Source of the DNA: Fundidesulfovibrio putealis DSM 16056
GTDB lineage: Bacteria > Desulfobacterota > Desulfovibrionia > Desulfovibrionales > Desulfovibrionaceae
DNA: 64,000 nt
NCBI RefSeq assembly: GCF_000429325.1
Contig: NZ_AUBQ01000019.1
Span: 37,313 to 101,312, forward strand
Direction of reading: 5' to 3'
Shown: one piece after another, positions 35,390-44,011 of the stretch
Position numbering within the stretch: the stretch's first letter is position 1
Layout of the letters: the number at the start of each line of letters is the position of its first letter
Program-made: the position numbers and the translations under genes
The notes under the pieces: generated by a model
Database searches by the model: none
Seen by the model: only the letters and a program-made list of their open reading frames with translations
Told to the model about the DNA's origin: nothing

Positions 35390-36712
35390 CTAGTCCTCCA
35401 GGGTGTTTTTGCGGTCCAGGTGCGCCTCGGGAGGCACGGCGTCCTCGTCGAGGTTGAACATGCGGCGCGCCAGATCCAGGAAACGTTCGCCGCCTTCCTC
35501 CTGGGAGCGCCGCTTCAGGAAGGTGAGCGGGTCGTGGTAGAGCTTTCGCGAAAGCGACAGGGCCAGCGTCTCCACCGCAGCCTTGACCGCGTCGTCGCAG
35601 TCGGGGCCCAGGCGCTTGAGCGTCCTTTTCAGTTCCTTGCGGGCCAGCTCCTCACCGTGCGTCAGCAGGTCCACGATGGTGGGCTGCAGGTCCAGGGAGT
35701 CCAGCCACTGTCCGAACTTGGCGGTCTCGCTTTTTATGATCTCGCGGGCCTTCTCGGCCTCGTTCTGGCGCTGGGCCTTGTTTTCCTCCACCACTTCCTT
35801 GAGGTCGTCGATGTCGTAGAGGTAGATGTTGTCCAGGCTGTTGATGTCGGGATCGATGTCGCGCGGCACGGCGATGTCGATGAAGAACATGGGGCGGTAC
35901 TTGCGCTTTTTCAGGACGTCCTTGATGTCGCGCGCGCGGATGATGGGCTCGGCGGAGCCGGTGGAGCTGATGACGATGTCCACTTCCGGCAGCCGCTCGA
36001 TGAGCTCCGTGAAGGAGTAGGCCTTGCCCTTGAAGCGCGAAGCCAGCTCCTCCGCGCGCGACAGGGTCCGGTTGACCACGTACAGCGAGCTGACGCCTGC
36101 GCCCACCAGGTGGGTGGCGGCAAGTTCCGCCATCTCGCCCGCGCCGATCAGCATGGCCTTCTTGTCGCCCATTTCTCCGAAGATCCGCTTGGCCAGCTCC
36201 ACGGCGGCGTAGCTGATGGACACGGCGCTGGTGCCGATGCCGGTCTCGGTGCGCACCCGCTTGGCCGTTGAAAAGGCCTTGTGCAGCATGCGGTTGACCA
36301 CCACGCGGGCCTGGGCCTTGTCCACGGCGGACTTGTAGGCTTGCTTCAGCTGCCCCAGGATCTGCGGCTCGCCAAGCACCATGGAATCAAGCCCGGAGGC
36401 CACCAGGAAGAGGTGCTCCACGGCGTCCAGGTCGCGGTGTTCGTAGACGTGGGGGGCCAGTTCGTGGCCTTCCTTGCCGCTGGCCCGAGCCCAGCACTCC
36501 AGGACTTTGTCGGAAACTCCCGAGCCGCGAGGGGCCACCACCAGGATTTCCACTCGGTTGCAGGTGGAGAGCACCAGCACCTCGTCCACGGCGCGCCCCA
36601 GGGAGCGCACGCACTCCTCGAAGCGTTCCTGGTCCTTGAGGGCGAAGCACTCCCGCACGCCTACGTCGGCAGTGCGGTGATTCAGGCCGAAAAGATGGAT
36701 GTCGTGCTGCAT
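35390..36712 (-). CDS. hemA: glutamyl-tRNA reductase
   Basis: 440 aa. It reduces glutamyl-tRNA to glutamate-1-semialdehyde, the first committed step of tetrapyrrole synthesis. The catalytic Cys51 sits in LSTCNRVE, and the NADPH domain has LIGAGEMAELAATHL near residues 190-205 and STGS near 255. Length is typical. The start overlaps the stop of the CcsA-like gene and the sirC gene is upstream, so the cluster sirC-ccsA-like-hemA makes the route to siroheme and haem. Confidence 0.96.
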   Translation of the reverse strand: MQHDIHLFGLNHRTADVGVRECFALKDQERFEECVRSLGRAVDEVLVLSTCNRVEILVVAPRGSGVSDKVLECWARASGKEGHELAPHVYEHRDLDAVEHLFLVASGLDSMVLGEPQILGQLKQAYKSAVDKAQARVVVNRMLHKAFSTAKRVRTETGIGTSAVSISYAAVELAKRIFGEMGDKKAMLIGAGEMAELAATHLVGAGVSSLYVVNRTLSRAEELASRFKGKAYSFTELIERLPEVDIVISSTGSAEPIIRARDIKDVLKKRKYRPMFFIDIAVPRDIDPDINSLDNIYLYDIDDLKEVVEENKAQRQNEAEKAREIIKSETAKFGQWLDSLDLQPTIVDLLTHGEELARKELKRTLKRLGPDCDDAVKAAVETLALSLSRKLYHDPLTFLKRRSQEEGGERFLDLARRMFNLDEDAVPPEAHLDRKNTLED

Positions 36713-37536
36713 CAGGTGAAGCTATGGTGCGTCTTGACCAGAAAGTTGATTCCAAACATCGAGGCAAGGGTCAGCCCGAAAACCCAGATGGCCAGCCAGG
36801 CGGTCTTCCTGCCGCGCCAGCCCAGGGCCACGCGCTGATGGAAGAGGTAGGCGAACAAGAGCCAGATGAACACGGCGGCCACTTCCTTGGGGTCCCAGGA
36901 GAAGAAGCGGGTCCAGGTGAGTCCCGCCCAGAGAAAGCCCGAGACCAGGCCCACGGTGTACAGCGGGAAGCCAGCCGTGACCGCAAGGCGGTTGGCTGCG
37001 TCCAGCTTGTCCAGCGAGGGCAGGGCCGCCCAGACTCCCAGCAGCTTTTCCTTGGACTTGATGCGCTTTTCGAGCTTCAGGTAGGCGGCTCCGGCTGCGG
37101 CGGCCATGGCCATGAGGCCCATGGACACGAACAGCGTGCCGATGTGCAGCCCGAAGAACAGGCCCGCCAGCGAGGACGGCAGGGGCACGCGCGCCGAGGT
37201 GACCGCCTGGGAGCCCAGCAGCACCACCATGGCCAGCGGAGTGGCGATGAGCCCGAGGAAGGACATCTTGAGACGAATCCACAGGGTGAACAGGATGAGC
37301 AGAAGGCTCCAGGAGAAAAGGCTCAGGTAGAATTCGCCGCTGGTCAGGGCCACGGCGGGATTGTCCGCCAGTTGAAGGCCCAGGGTCAGGGCATGCAGGG
37401 CGAAGCCCGCTCCTGAGATGGCCCCGCCGAGCCTCTTGGGGCGCTCACTGTGGGTGATGATGCCGCAGATGTGGCCGCCGCTGCCTATCAGGTACAGGGC
37501 CAGAACCGCGTAGGGGAGCATTTCAGCAAAGGCCAT
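36712..37536 (-). CDS. CcsA/HemX-like cytochrome c assembly family membrane protein
   Basis: 274 aa from the ATG at 37536, which overlaps the 3' end of sirC by 14 bp. About eight hydrophobic helices. Residues about 220-245 (WTRFFSWDPKEVAAVFIWLL) carry the haem-handling WD-rich motif of the CcsA/CcmC/HemX family, and conserved histidines are present near the N-terminus, in GLHIGTLF and in YLFHQR. Located beside hemA, this is usually called HemX, a membrane regulator of GluTR, or a cytochrome c haem chaperone; the sequence does not decide between these. Confidence 0.85.
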   Translation of the reverse strand: MAFAEMLPYAVLALYLIGSGGHICGIITHSERPKRLGGAISGAGFALHALTLGLQLADNPAVALTSGEFYLSLFSWSLLLILFTLWIRLKMSFLGLIATPLAMVVLLGSQAVTSARVPLPSSLAGLFFGLHIGTLFVSMGLMAMAAAAGAAYLKLEKRIKSKEKLLGVWAALPSLDKLDAANRLAVTAGFPLYTVGLVSGFLWAGLTWTRFFSWDPKEVAAVFIWLLFAYLFHQRVALGWRGRKTAWLAIWVFGLTLASMFGINFLVKTHHSFT

Positions 37537-38200
37537 CCAGAATCTCCGGGATGCGCGCATGCAGTTCGCCGGGAATGTGCCCGGCCAGCAGGTCCGAGGC
37601 CATGGCCTGGTCCTTGCGTTCCAGTGCGTCAAGGAGCCCCGAGTCCACGAGGCCCCTGAAGATGGCTGCGTTCCTGGGCGAGCCCAGGCCAAGCTCCAGC
37701 ACCATGGGCCGAAGCCTGCTCATGAGCACCAGCACCGCGCCGTATTCCGACCCCAGGAACTCGCCCAGTTCCTTCCTGATCTTGCGGGCCAGGGCCGGGG
37801 AGCCGCCCCCGGTGGAGATGGCCACGGTCAGGTCGCCCTGGGTGAACAGCGCCGGCACGATGAAGCTGCACTTCTCGGGCTGGTCCACGATGTTGCACAG
37901 AATGCCGCGCTCCTCGCAGGCGCGGCTGATGCGCCAGTTGAGCTCCTCGTTGGAGGTGGAGGCGATGACCAGGAAGCGCCCGTCCAGGTCCGAGTCCTTG
38001 AAGGAGCGCTGCTCGAAGATCACGGAGGGCAGGGCCAGGGTGTCCAGCAGGTCCGCGTCCGGGGCGCGGGTCTCCAGGACCAGGACTTCGCTGGCGCCGC
38101 AGGCGGCCAGCGTTCCGATTTTGCGGCGGCCGACTTCTCCGGCGCCCACCACGAGGCAGCGCTTGCGGGAAAGGTCCGCGTACAGGGGGTAGTATCGCAT
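37523..38200 (-). CDS. precorrin-2 dehydrogenase / sirohydrochlorin synthase (SirC/Met8-like)
   Basis: 225 aa from the ATG at 38200; the longer upstream frame has no homology. The N-terminal Rossmann domain has VVGAGEVGRRKI near residues 18-29, followed by CNIVDQPEKCSFIVPA and STGGGSPALARKIR, the signature of the CysG N-terminal/Met8p family that makes sirohydrochlorin from precorrin-2 with NAD. No chelatase or methyltransferase domain is attached. First gene of the sirC-ccsA-hemA transcript and divergent from a glycosyltransferase. Sirohydrochlorin feeds siroheme for sulfite reductase and, in such anaerobes, haem via the Ahb route. Confidence 0.9.
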   Translation of the reverse strand: MRYYPLYADLSRKRCLVVGAGEVGRRKIGTLAACGASEVLVLETRAPDADLLDTLALPSVIFEQRSFKDSDLDGRFLVIASTSNEELNWRISRACEERGILCNIVDQPEKCSFIVPALFTQGDLTVAISTGGGSPALARKIRKELGEFLGSEYGAVLVLMSRLRPMVLELGLGSPRNAAIFRGLVDSGLLDALERKDQAMASDLLAGHIPGELHARIPEILDGLC

Positions 38201-38279
38201 GGGCAGGCACCATAACAAATCCGGCCCTGTACGCAAAGCCACTTTCTTTCCCCCCGGCCTTGGGATAACCCAGATTCCC

Positions 38280-39518
38280 ATGAAACCCGTGCTGGTTGTG
38301 CAGCTTGCCCGTTTCGGGGACCTCGTGCAGACCAAGCGGCTGGTGCTTGGGCTGATCCGCGCCGGGCGCGAGGTGCACCTCCTGGTGGACGCCTCGCTCA
38401 AGAGTCTGGCCGGGCTCTTGTACCCGGCCGCCGTGGTGCACACCGTGAACGCGCACAGCGCGCCGGACCCCTTGCGGCTGCTTGATTCACTGTCCGGTCT
38501 GGCTGCCGCCGGGTTCGGGCGGGTGTACAACCTCAATTTCGCCGGTCTGAGCATGGCCGTCAGCAGCCTGTTCGACCCGGACACCGTGCGCGGCTACCGC
38601 CTGGAGTCCGGGCAGCCCACGCGCGATCCCTGGGCGGCCATGGCCATGCGCTGGACGAAAAACCGACGCCTCGGGGCAGTCAATCTGGCGGACTTCTGGG
38701 CCGGGTTCAGCCTGCCCATGGCAGATGCTTCATCGGTCAATCCGGACGCCGCGCCGCGAGGCGGGGGCCTGGGCGTGGCCATGGCCGGTCGCCACGCCAG
38801 ACGCTCCCTGCCGCCGGAGGTGCTGGCTCCGGTGGTGCAGGCCATGCTGCCTCTGGCCGGAGACGCCAGGATCACACTTTTCGGAACCGCGTCCGAGCGT
38901 CCCGCAGCCAGGGAGCTCATGTCGCGGTTGCCCGCGCGCCTGCTGGACCGCGTGGTGGACCTCACCGGGCGCACCGGCTGGCAGGAGCTGGCCGACACGG
39001 TGGCCGGACTGGACCGGCTGCTCACGCCTGACACCGGCATCATGCATCTGGCCGCGCATTTCGGCGTGCCGGTGTCGGCGGTGTTTCTGTCCTCGGCCTG
39101 GTGCCACGAGACAGGCCCCTACGGCCGGGGGCACACCATCTGGCAGGCCGTGCAGGACTGTTCACCGTGTCTGGAGTCTGCGCCCTGTCTCTGCGGGACC
39201 GCCTGCCTGGACGTATTCCGCCAGCGCGAATTCCTGCGTCTGGCCGGAGGCATAGGGCAGGGAGATCCGCCCGCTGGTCTGGTTGGCTGCCAAACCGATT
39301 TTGACGCGCTTGGGGTGGTGTGCGAGCCGTTTGCAGGGGCTGTTCCCCGCGAGCAGGCCGAACAGGCCGAGCGTCGCAGGGTGCGGGCCTTCGTGGCGCG
39401 GCATCTGGGAATAGAGGCCGGGAGCGTCGCGCCGCCCGCGCCCGATCTGGCCGAACGTCTGGTGGAGGAGCCTGATTTCATGCTGGACAAACATCAAGCG
39501 TTACTTGAGATTTTATGA
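38280..39518 (+). CDS. glycosyltransferase family 9 (heptosyltransferase-like)
   Basis: 412 aa from the ATG at 38280 (MKPVLVVQLARFGDLVQT, the N-terminal GDxxxT-type loop of family 9). The C-terminal donor domain has LFGTASERP and LTGRTGWQELADTVAGL, ending in DTGIMHLAAHFGVP, the strongest family 9 signature. Such enzymes add heptose or related sugars to lipopolysaccharide core or flagellin-like proteins. A CLESAPCLCGTACLD cluster near residue 300 is an addition seen in Desulfovibrio-type versions (from memory). The next glycosyltransferase overlaps by 4 bp (ATGA). Confidence 0.88.
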   Translation: MKPVLVVQLARFGDLVQTKRLVLGLIRAGREVHLLVDASLKSLAGLLYPAAVVHTVNAHSAPDPLRLLDSLSGLAAAGFGRVYNLNFAGLSMAVSSLFDPDTVRGYRLESGQPTRDPWAAMAMRWTKNRRLGAVNLADFWAGFSLPMADASSVNPDAAPRGGGLGVAMAGRHARRSLPPEVLAPVVQAMLPLAGDARITLFGTASERPAARELMSRLPARLLDRVVDLTGRTGWQELADTVAGLDRLLTPDTGIMHLAAHFGVPVSAVFLSSAWCHETGPYGRGHTIWQAVQDCSPCLESAPCLCGTACLDVFRQREFLRLAGGIGQGDPPAGLVGCQTDFDALGVVCEPFAGAVPREQAEQAERRRVRAFVARHLGIEAGSVAPPAPDLAERLVEEPDFMLDKHQALLEIL

Positions 39519-40789
39519 GCCGCCCCCTGCGCATACTCGTGGTTCTGCCGCTCTACGGCGGCTCCCTGCCGGTGGGGCGGTCCTGCCAGCGTGCCCTGGC
39601 CTCGCTGGGACACGTGGTGGAGACCTTCGAGGCACCCGAGTTCCACGGGGCGTTTTCGGCCCTCAAGGGGCTTCGCGTCACCTCGGAGCGCCTGGACTAC
39701 CTGGAGCACGCCTTTTTGCAGGTGGTGGCCCAGGCCATCCTCTCCAAGGCCGAGACCTTTCAGCCTGACCTGGTGCTGGCCATGGCCCAGGCTCCCCTGA
39801 CCAAACAGGTGCTCAAACGCCTGCGCCAGGCTGGCATCCCCTCGGTGATGTGGTTCGTGGAGGACTTCCGGCTGTTCACCTACTGGGAGGCTTACGCCGC
39901 ACATTACGACGCCTTCGCGGTGATCCAGAGGGAGCCGCTCCTTTCCAAGCTGGCCGAGGCCGGTCAGCCCAACGGGCTGTATCTGCCGCTGGCCGCCGAT
40001 CCGGAGTTTCATAAGCCGCTGGAACTCTCGCCCGTGGAGAAGCGCCAGTTCGGTGCGGACCTGGCCTTCCTGGGCGCTGGCTATCCCAACCGGCGCACGG
40101 CCTTCAAGGAGCTGATGCGCTTTGGCCTGAAGATCTGGGGCTCGGACTGGGAAGGCGACGAAATCCTGGCACCGCTGGTGCAGCGCGGGGGCGAGCGCAT
40201 CTCCTCCGAGGACTCGGTGAAGATTTTTAACTCCACGGCTGTGAACCTGAACCTGCACTCCAGCGTTTCGGCCAAGGAGCTGGTCTCAGGCGGGGATTTC
40301 GTCAATCCGCGCACCTTCGAACTGGCCATGTGCGGCGCGTTCCAACTGGTGGACCGCCGCCAGCTGCTGCCCGAGATGTTCGGCCCGGACGAGCTTGCCA
40401 CGTTCGGCAACATGGAAGAGCTGATCGAGAAGATTCAGCACTTCCTGGCTGCCCCTGACGAACGCGCTGAGTACGCCCGAAAGGCGCGTGCGCGTGCGCT
40501 TGCGGATCACACCTATCAGTCCCGCATGCGGACCCTGATCGCATTTCTTGAAGAACGCCTGGAAGGGTGGCCCAAGCCGCGCCAGGACGAGGACGCCATG
40601 TCCGTGCTGCCCGAAGAGTACCGCGAGGAGGCGGCAAAGCTTCTGACCGGGCTTGGCCTGACGCCGGACGCCGCGTTCTCCGATCTGGTCTGGGCGCTTC
40701 GCGCCAGGGCCGGGAAGCTCTCCCCCGTGGAGACAGCCATTCTGTTCCTGGACGAGTGGCGCAAGCAGTACGGGGTCAGGCAGGAGTAG
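39515..40789 (+). CDS. CgeB-like glycosyltransferase
   Basis: 424 aa, start overlapping the GT9 gene. N-terminal DUF3880-like domain (about 8-180, including VMWFVEDFRLF) and C-terminal glycosyl-transferase 1-2 domain with FNSTAVNLNLH, then FVNPRTFELAMCGAFQL. This is the CgeB/spore-maturation-like family of putative glycan or protein glycosyltransferases. The last 30 codons (40700-40789) are duplicated at 41528-41617 beyond the zeta-toxin module, so the module appears to have inserted at the end of this gene, leaving it intact. Confidence 0.85.
   Translation: MSRPLRILVVLPLYGGSLPVGRSCQRALASLGHVVETFEAPEFHGAFSALKGLRVTSERLDYLEHAFLQVVAQAILSKAETFQPDLVLAMAQAPLTKQVLKRLRQAGIPSVMWFVEDFRLFTYWEAYAAHYDAFAVIQREPLLSKLAEAGQPNGLYLPLAADPEFHKPLELSPVEKRQFGADLAFLGAGYPNRRTAFKELMRFGLKIWGSDWEGDEILAPLVQRGGERISSEDSVKIFNSTAVNLNLHSSVSAKELVSGGDFVNPRTFELAMCGAFQLVDRRQLLPEMFGPDELATFGNMEELIEKIQHFLAAPDERAEYARKARARALADHTYQSRMRTLIAFLEERLEGWPKPRQDEDAMSVLPEEYREEAAKLLTGLGLTPDAAFSDLVWALRARAGKLSPVETAILFLDEWRKQYGVRQE
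40700..40789 (+). repeat. 90-bp direct repeat, copy 1 (3' end of the glycosyltransferase gene)
   Basis: Encodes RARAGKLSPVETAILFLDEW and the terminal residues, ending at the TAG. Matches copy 2 with about five differences. Confidence 0.85.
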
Positions 40790-40791
40790 GC

Positions 40792-41310
40792 GTGCCCAAG
40801 GATATTCTTATCATTGCGGGGCCGAACGGAGCCGGGAAGACCACATTTGCCCGGACCTTTTTGCCGCGCGAAGGCGGTTGCCTCACGTTCATCAATGCTG
40901 ATTATATTGCTCAAGGATTGTCTCCTCTTGCCCCGGAGCTGGGAGCTGTTCGTGCGGGAAAGCTGATGATCAAGGAGATTGATCGGATGCTTGAGAAGGG
41001 GGAGTCGTTCACGATTGAAACAACCTTGAGCGGGCTTGTCTATGCCAGGAAGATACCGCAATGGCAGGCCTTGGGCTACACGGTTACTCTAGTATTCCTG
41101 CGTTTGCCCAGCAGCGAGGCGGCTTTGAAACGTGTGCGATTTCGTGTCGCGCAGGGTGGACATGCGATCCCGGATGGTGATGTGACACGGCGATTTGTGA
41201 AGGGTCTGCATAACTTTGAAATAAAGTACAAGTCTTTGGTGAACAAGTGGTTCTTGTTTGATAACTCAAGCGAAGTGCCAATCCTTGTTGAAGAAGGGAG
41301 CAATCCATGA
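40792..41310 (+). CDS. zeta-toxin-like P-loop kinase
   Basis: 172 aa starting at a GTG, two bases after the previous stop with GGAG in the upstream gene end. Walker A GPNGAGKTT at residues 10-18, NADYIAQGL near 35-43, and a lid with ARKIPQWQALGYTVTLVFLRL near 90. This is the AAA_33/zeta-toxin family seen in type II toxin-antitoxin modules, where it phosphorylates UDP-sugars or other substrates. Its stop overlaps the small downstream gene as ATGA. The two-gene unit is flanked by a 90-bp duplication, which argues for recent acquisition. Confidence 0.82.
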   Translation: MPKDILIIAGPNGAGKTTFARTFLPREGGCLTFINADYIAQGLSPLAPELGAVRAGKLMIKEIDRMLEKGESFTIETTLSGLVYARKIPQWQALGYTVTLVFLRLPSSEAALKRVRFRVAQGGHAIPDGDVTRRFVKGLHNFEIKYKSLVNKWFLFDNSSEVPILVEEGSNP

Positions 41311-41495
41311 ATTGCAAACAGGGATTTAAGTCCCTCAAGGTGGAAGACATAGAGAGGGCCTTGTGCCGTGCTGCTGAAATAGCCAAGGATACGGCGCGCC
41401 TCCACGGGACCCCGCTCGTGGTTTGGGAAAACGGCAAGCTCGTCGAAAAGTACCTGGAGCCGAAGGGAGTCGTAAAGGTCCGTTCGGAGCCCTGA
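41307..41495 (+). CDS. small partner of zeta-toxin-like protein (putative antitoxin)
   Basis: 62 aa. An N-terminal helix (VEDIERALCRAAEIAKDTA) precedes a beta segment with HGTPLVVWENGKLV, the pattern of short proteins regularly encoded beside zeta-like kinases (GxPxxxWxxGKxV). It overlaps the toxin stop by 4 bp. The order toxin-then-antitoxin is less usual for classic epsilon/zeta systems. Antitoxin function is inferred. Confidence 0.6.
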   Translation: MNCKQGFKSLKVEDIERALCRAAEIAKDTARLHGTPLVVWENGKLVEKYLEPKGVVKVRSEP

Positions 41496-41527
41496 ATCCG
41501 GCCAGCGCCACGATGGGCGGTCCTGCC

Positions 41528-41617
41528 CGCGCCAGGGCTGGTAAGTTCTCTCCCGTGGAGACAGCCATTCTGTTCCTGGACGAGTGGCGCAAACAGTACG
41601 GGGTCAGGCAGGAGTAG
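41528..41617 (+). repeat. 90-bp direct repeat, copy 2 (duplicated glycosyltransferase 3' end)
   Basis: Downstream copy of 40700-40789, still reading RARAGKFSPVETAILFLDEW... to the TAG, now without a gene body. The few differences are mostly synonymous. Confidence 0.85.
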
Positions 41618-41638
41618 TCGGCAGCAAATCGGAGCGCC

Positions 41639-43084
41639 ATGTTCGTCCTCGACCACAACGCCCCTGAGCCGCTGTATGTGCAGCTTTCCCGGCAGATCAG
41701 GGAGCGCGTGCTCTCCGGGAAGCTGCTTGCGGACAGCAAGCTTCCTTCGGTCAGGGACCTGGCCGCAGAGCTCTCGGTCAGCCGCAACACGGTTGAAAGC
41801 ACCTATCTGGAGTTGCACGCCGAAGGGTTCATCTACGCAAGGCCACGAAGCGGCTACTTCGTGTCCGCCCTGGACCGCGAGCCCGCGCCGCCGGTATCGA
41901 GGCCAAGGCCGCACGTGCGAGACTTGCCAAATCTGGCAGACGCGCCGCCCCAGACCCGACCTGTCTTCCGGTACGATTTTCATCCCGCCAGACTCGACCG
42001 CGACAGCTTCCCGGCACCCCTGTGGCGCAAGTACTATCTGGAAAGCCTGCGCGAGCATTCCTCCGATCTCGCCGTGTACGGCGAGATGCAGGGGCATCAG
42101 CGACTTCGCCTGTGCATCCAGGGCTATCTGGAACGCTCGCGCGGGGTGGTCTGCACTCCCGAATAGATCGTCATCTGCGCCGGATTGCAGCACGCCTTGA
42201 GTCTCGTGGCGGGGCTGTTCCGGCACTCCCGTCCCAGGGTCGCGGTAGAGAATCCAGGCTACTTCCTTCCACGGTCGGTACTGCGAAACCACGGCCTGGA
42301 GGTGGTCCCCGTTCCCGTGCGCTCCGGCGGCATGGACCTGGACGCCCTGCGGCAGAGCGGATGCTCCGTTGCTTACGTCACGCCCTCGCACCAGTTCCCG
42401 TTGGGGCACGTCATGCCCGTGGAGAACCGCCTGAAGCTCATCGAGTGGGCCAGGGCGGAGGGGCACGCCGTCATCGAGGACGATTACGACAGCGAACTGC
42501 GGTACAAGGGCGAGCCGATACCCTCGCTGCAGGGGCTCTCTCCCGACGGCAACATCTTCTACCTGGGGACATTCTCCAAGATTCTCTCACCGGCTCTGCG
42601 CCTGAGCTACATGGTGCTCCCGCAGGCCGTGCTGCCAGCGTATCGCCGCCTTTTCGGCGACTACCAGTCCTCTTCCTCGCTGCTGGAGCAGAGCACGCTG
42701 GCCAGATTCATGGAGCACGGCCACTGGGAGCGGCATATCAGGCGCGTGCGCACAGGCTGCAAGAGGAAGCACGACGCCTTGCTGCGCGCCATCGACCGCC
42801 ATTTCGGAGACGGCGCCGACATCATCGGGCAGGGGGCGGGCCTCCACGTCGTGCTGCGGCTTTCCGGCGTCTCAATGAGCGAGGAGGAACTCGTGAAAAA
42901 GGCCGGAGCGGCTGGAGTCAGGCTGTTCCCGTTTTCCGAGACCCTGGACGGCGGCGGTGAGGATTCCGGCATGCTGCTCCTGGGTTTCGGGGCCATGCAA
43001 CCCGAGGAGATTGACCGGGCAGTGGAGTTGCTGTCCAGGGTCTGTTTGAGCCCGCCCGTGGAGCCTTTTGCGGCAGGGGGCTGA
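41639..43084 (+). pseudogene. MocR-family (GntR-PLP aminotransferase fold) regulator with one amber stop
   Basis: The frame encodes an N-terminal GntR winged helix (PLYVQLSRQIRERVLSG, then LPSVRDLAAELSVSRNTVE) and a fold-type I aminotransferase domain with EDDYDSELRY and the PLP lysine in GTFSKILSPALRLSY. A TAG at 42164-42166 interrupts it in RGVVCTPE*IVICAGLQHAL. Family members have Gln here (TPEQI), so one CAG-to-TAG change explains the break; the same frame continues to 43084. Everything else is intact (about 481 codons), so the mutation is recent or a sequencing error. Intact MocR proteins control PLP, amine or GABA genes; a PNPOx-like protein follows. Confidence 0.85.
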
Positions 43085-43333
43085 TCCTGCCGCTTCGGCC
43101 TTTGATGTCATGGCCGGAGAGTTTCTCCCGGCGGGTTCCGGTTTTGGGCCAGCCGCGTCGTTCAGGAATCTGACCCCGTGTTATTTTTCGCATCTGCCCC
43201 TGTTATTCCCGGACGATTTCGCTACACCCGCGATGACGCGTGCGTGCCAAGGCCTGCCGGTCCGCCAGACCTGCGGATTCCCGGAGCGGGGCGGCGTATG
43301 CGCGCGAAACACGACAGCATGGAGAGTTTGAAA

Positions 43334-43702
43334 ATGATTCCTGAAAAAATGCTCGAAGTCATAAAGAACGAAGGCGTGGTGGCCATCGCCACCCAGGGGG
43401 CGGACGGCCCCCATCTGGTAAACACCTGGAACAGCTACCTGAAGATCGCCGACGGCAAACGGATCATCATTCCTGTGGGCGGAATGCAGAAGACCGAGAA
43501 GAACGTGGCCGGAAACAACAACGTGCTGATGACCGTGGGAAGCCGCAAGGTGGCCGGAAGAAACGGTCCGGGCACGGGCTTTCTGATCCGGGGCGTGGCC
43601 GCTTTCGAGACCTCCGGCCCGGATTTCGAGGCCGTGGCCAAGTTCAAGTGGGCGCGTGCCGCGCTGGTGATCACGGTCACGTCCGTGGAGCAGACGCTTT
43701 AG
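43334..43702 (+). CDS. pyridoxamine-5'-phosphate-oxidase-like split-barrel protein
   Basis: 122 aa from the ATG at 43334, preceded by GGAGAG; longer starts lack support. MIPEKMLEVIKNEGVVAIATQ and HLVNTWNSYLKI fit the FMN-binding split-barrel family, a compact flavin fold with RIIIPVGGMQKTEKNV as its second strand region. Probably a flavin-linked reductase or a flavin/haem-binding protein. It follows the broken MocR regulator on the same strand; a PLP/flavin link between them is attractive but unproven. Confidence 0.75.
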   Translation: MIPEKMLEVIKNEGVVAIATQGADGPHLVNTWNSYLKIADGKRIIIPVGGMQKTEKNVAGNNNVLMTVGSRKVAGRNGPGTGFLIRGVAAFETSGPDFEAVAKFKWARAALVITVTSVEQTL

Positions 43703-43771
43703 CCTTTCCTGATGCGGCCCGGTTGATCCGGACGGCCCAGATGGCCTGAAAGACCGGGATCGATACAACTA

Positions 43772-43817
43772 CCGGGACCGGCGAGGCAGTTCAACTGGAA
43801 GTGCCTTCCGGTCCCGG
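43772..43817. terminator. long hairpin downstream of the split-barrel gene
   Basis: CCGGGACCGG/CCGGTCCCGG (10 bp) plus an inner AGGCA/TGCCT stem separated by a small asymmetric bulge. There is no U-run, so termination is uncertain. Confidence 0.4.
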
Positions 43818-43957
43818 CCATCAACCCGGATTGTCGGAGACCGCCAGGGCTCATGCCTGCCGAGACGGCCAGTGCCTCCGGGCTGGCGGCGCAAACAGGG
43901 CGGCGCAGGCAGGTGGAGCTTTGCCGCCGTTCAGATCCGGGAGAAGCTCGCGGCCAT

Positions 43958-43980
43958 AAAAAAAGGGGGCCGAAGCCCCC
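43958..43980 (-). terminator. cheZ-operon terminator
   Basis: GGGGGC/GCCCCC stem with a CGAA loop (TTCG on the minus strand), followed on the minus strand by seven T. It lies 31 bp beyond the cheZ stop. Confidence 0.88.
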
Positions 43981-44011
43981 TTGTATGCTCGAAAAATCTT
44001 CCCGCGATCCG

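Noticed and set aside
34631..36271. 546-codon plus-strand frame across hemerythrin, hemA and neighbour
   Set aside because: It spans several well-supported genes on the opposite strand, and its composition is typical of a shadow frame.
42164..42166. TAG in the MocR gene read as pyrrolysine
   Set aside because: The family has Gln at this position and no pyl genes are visible; a point mutation is simpler.
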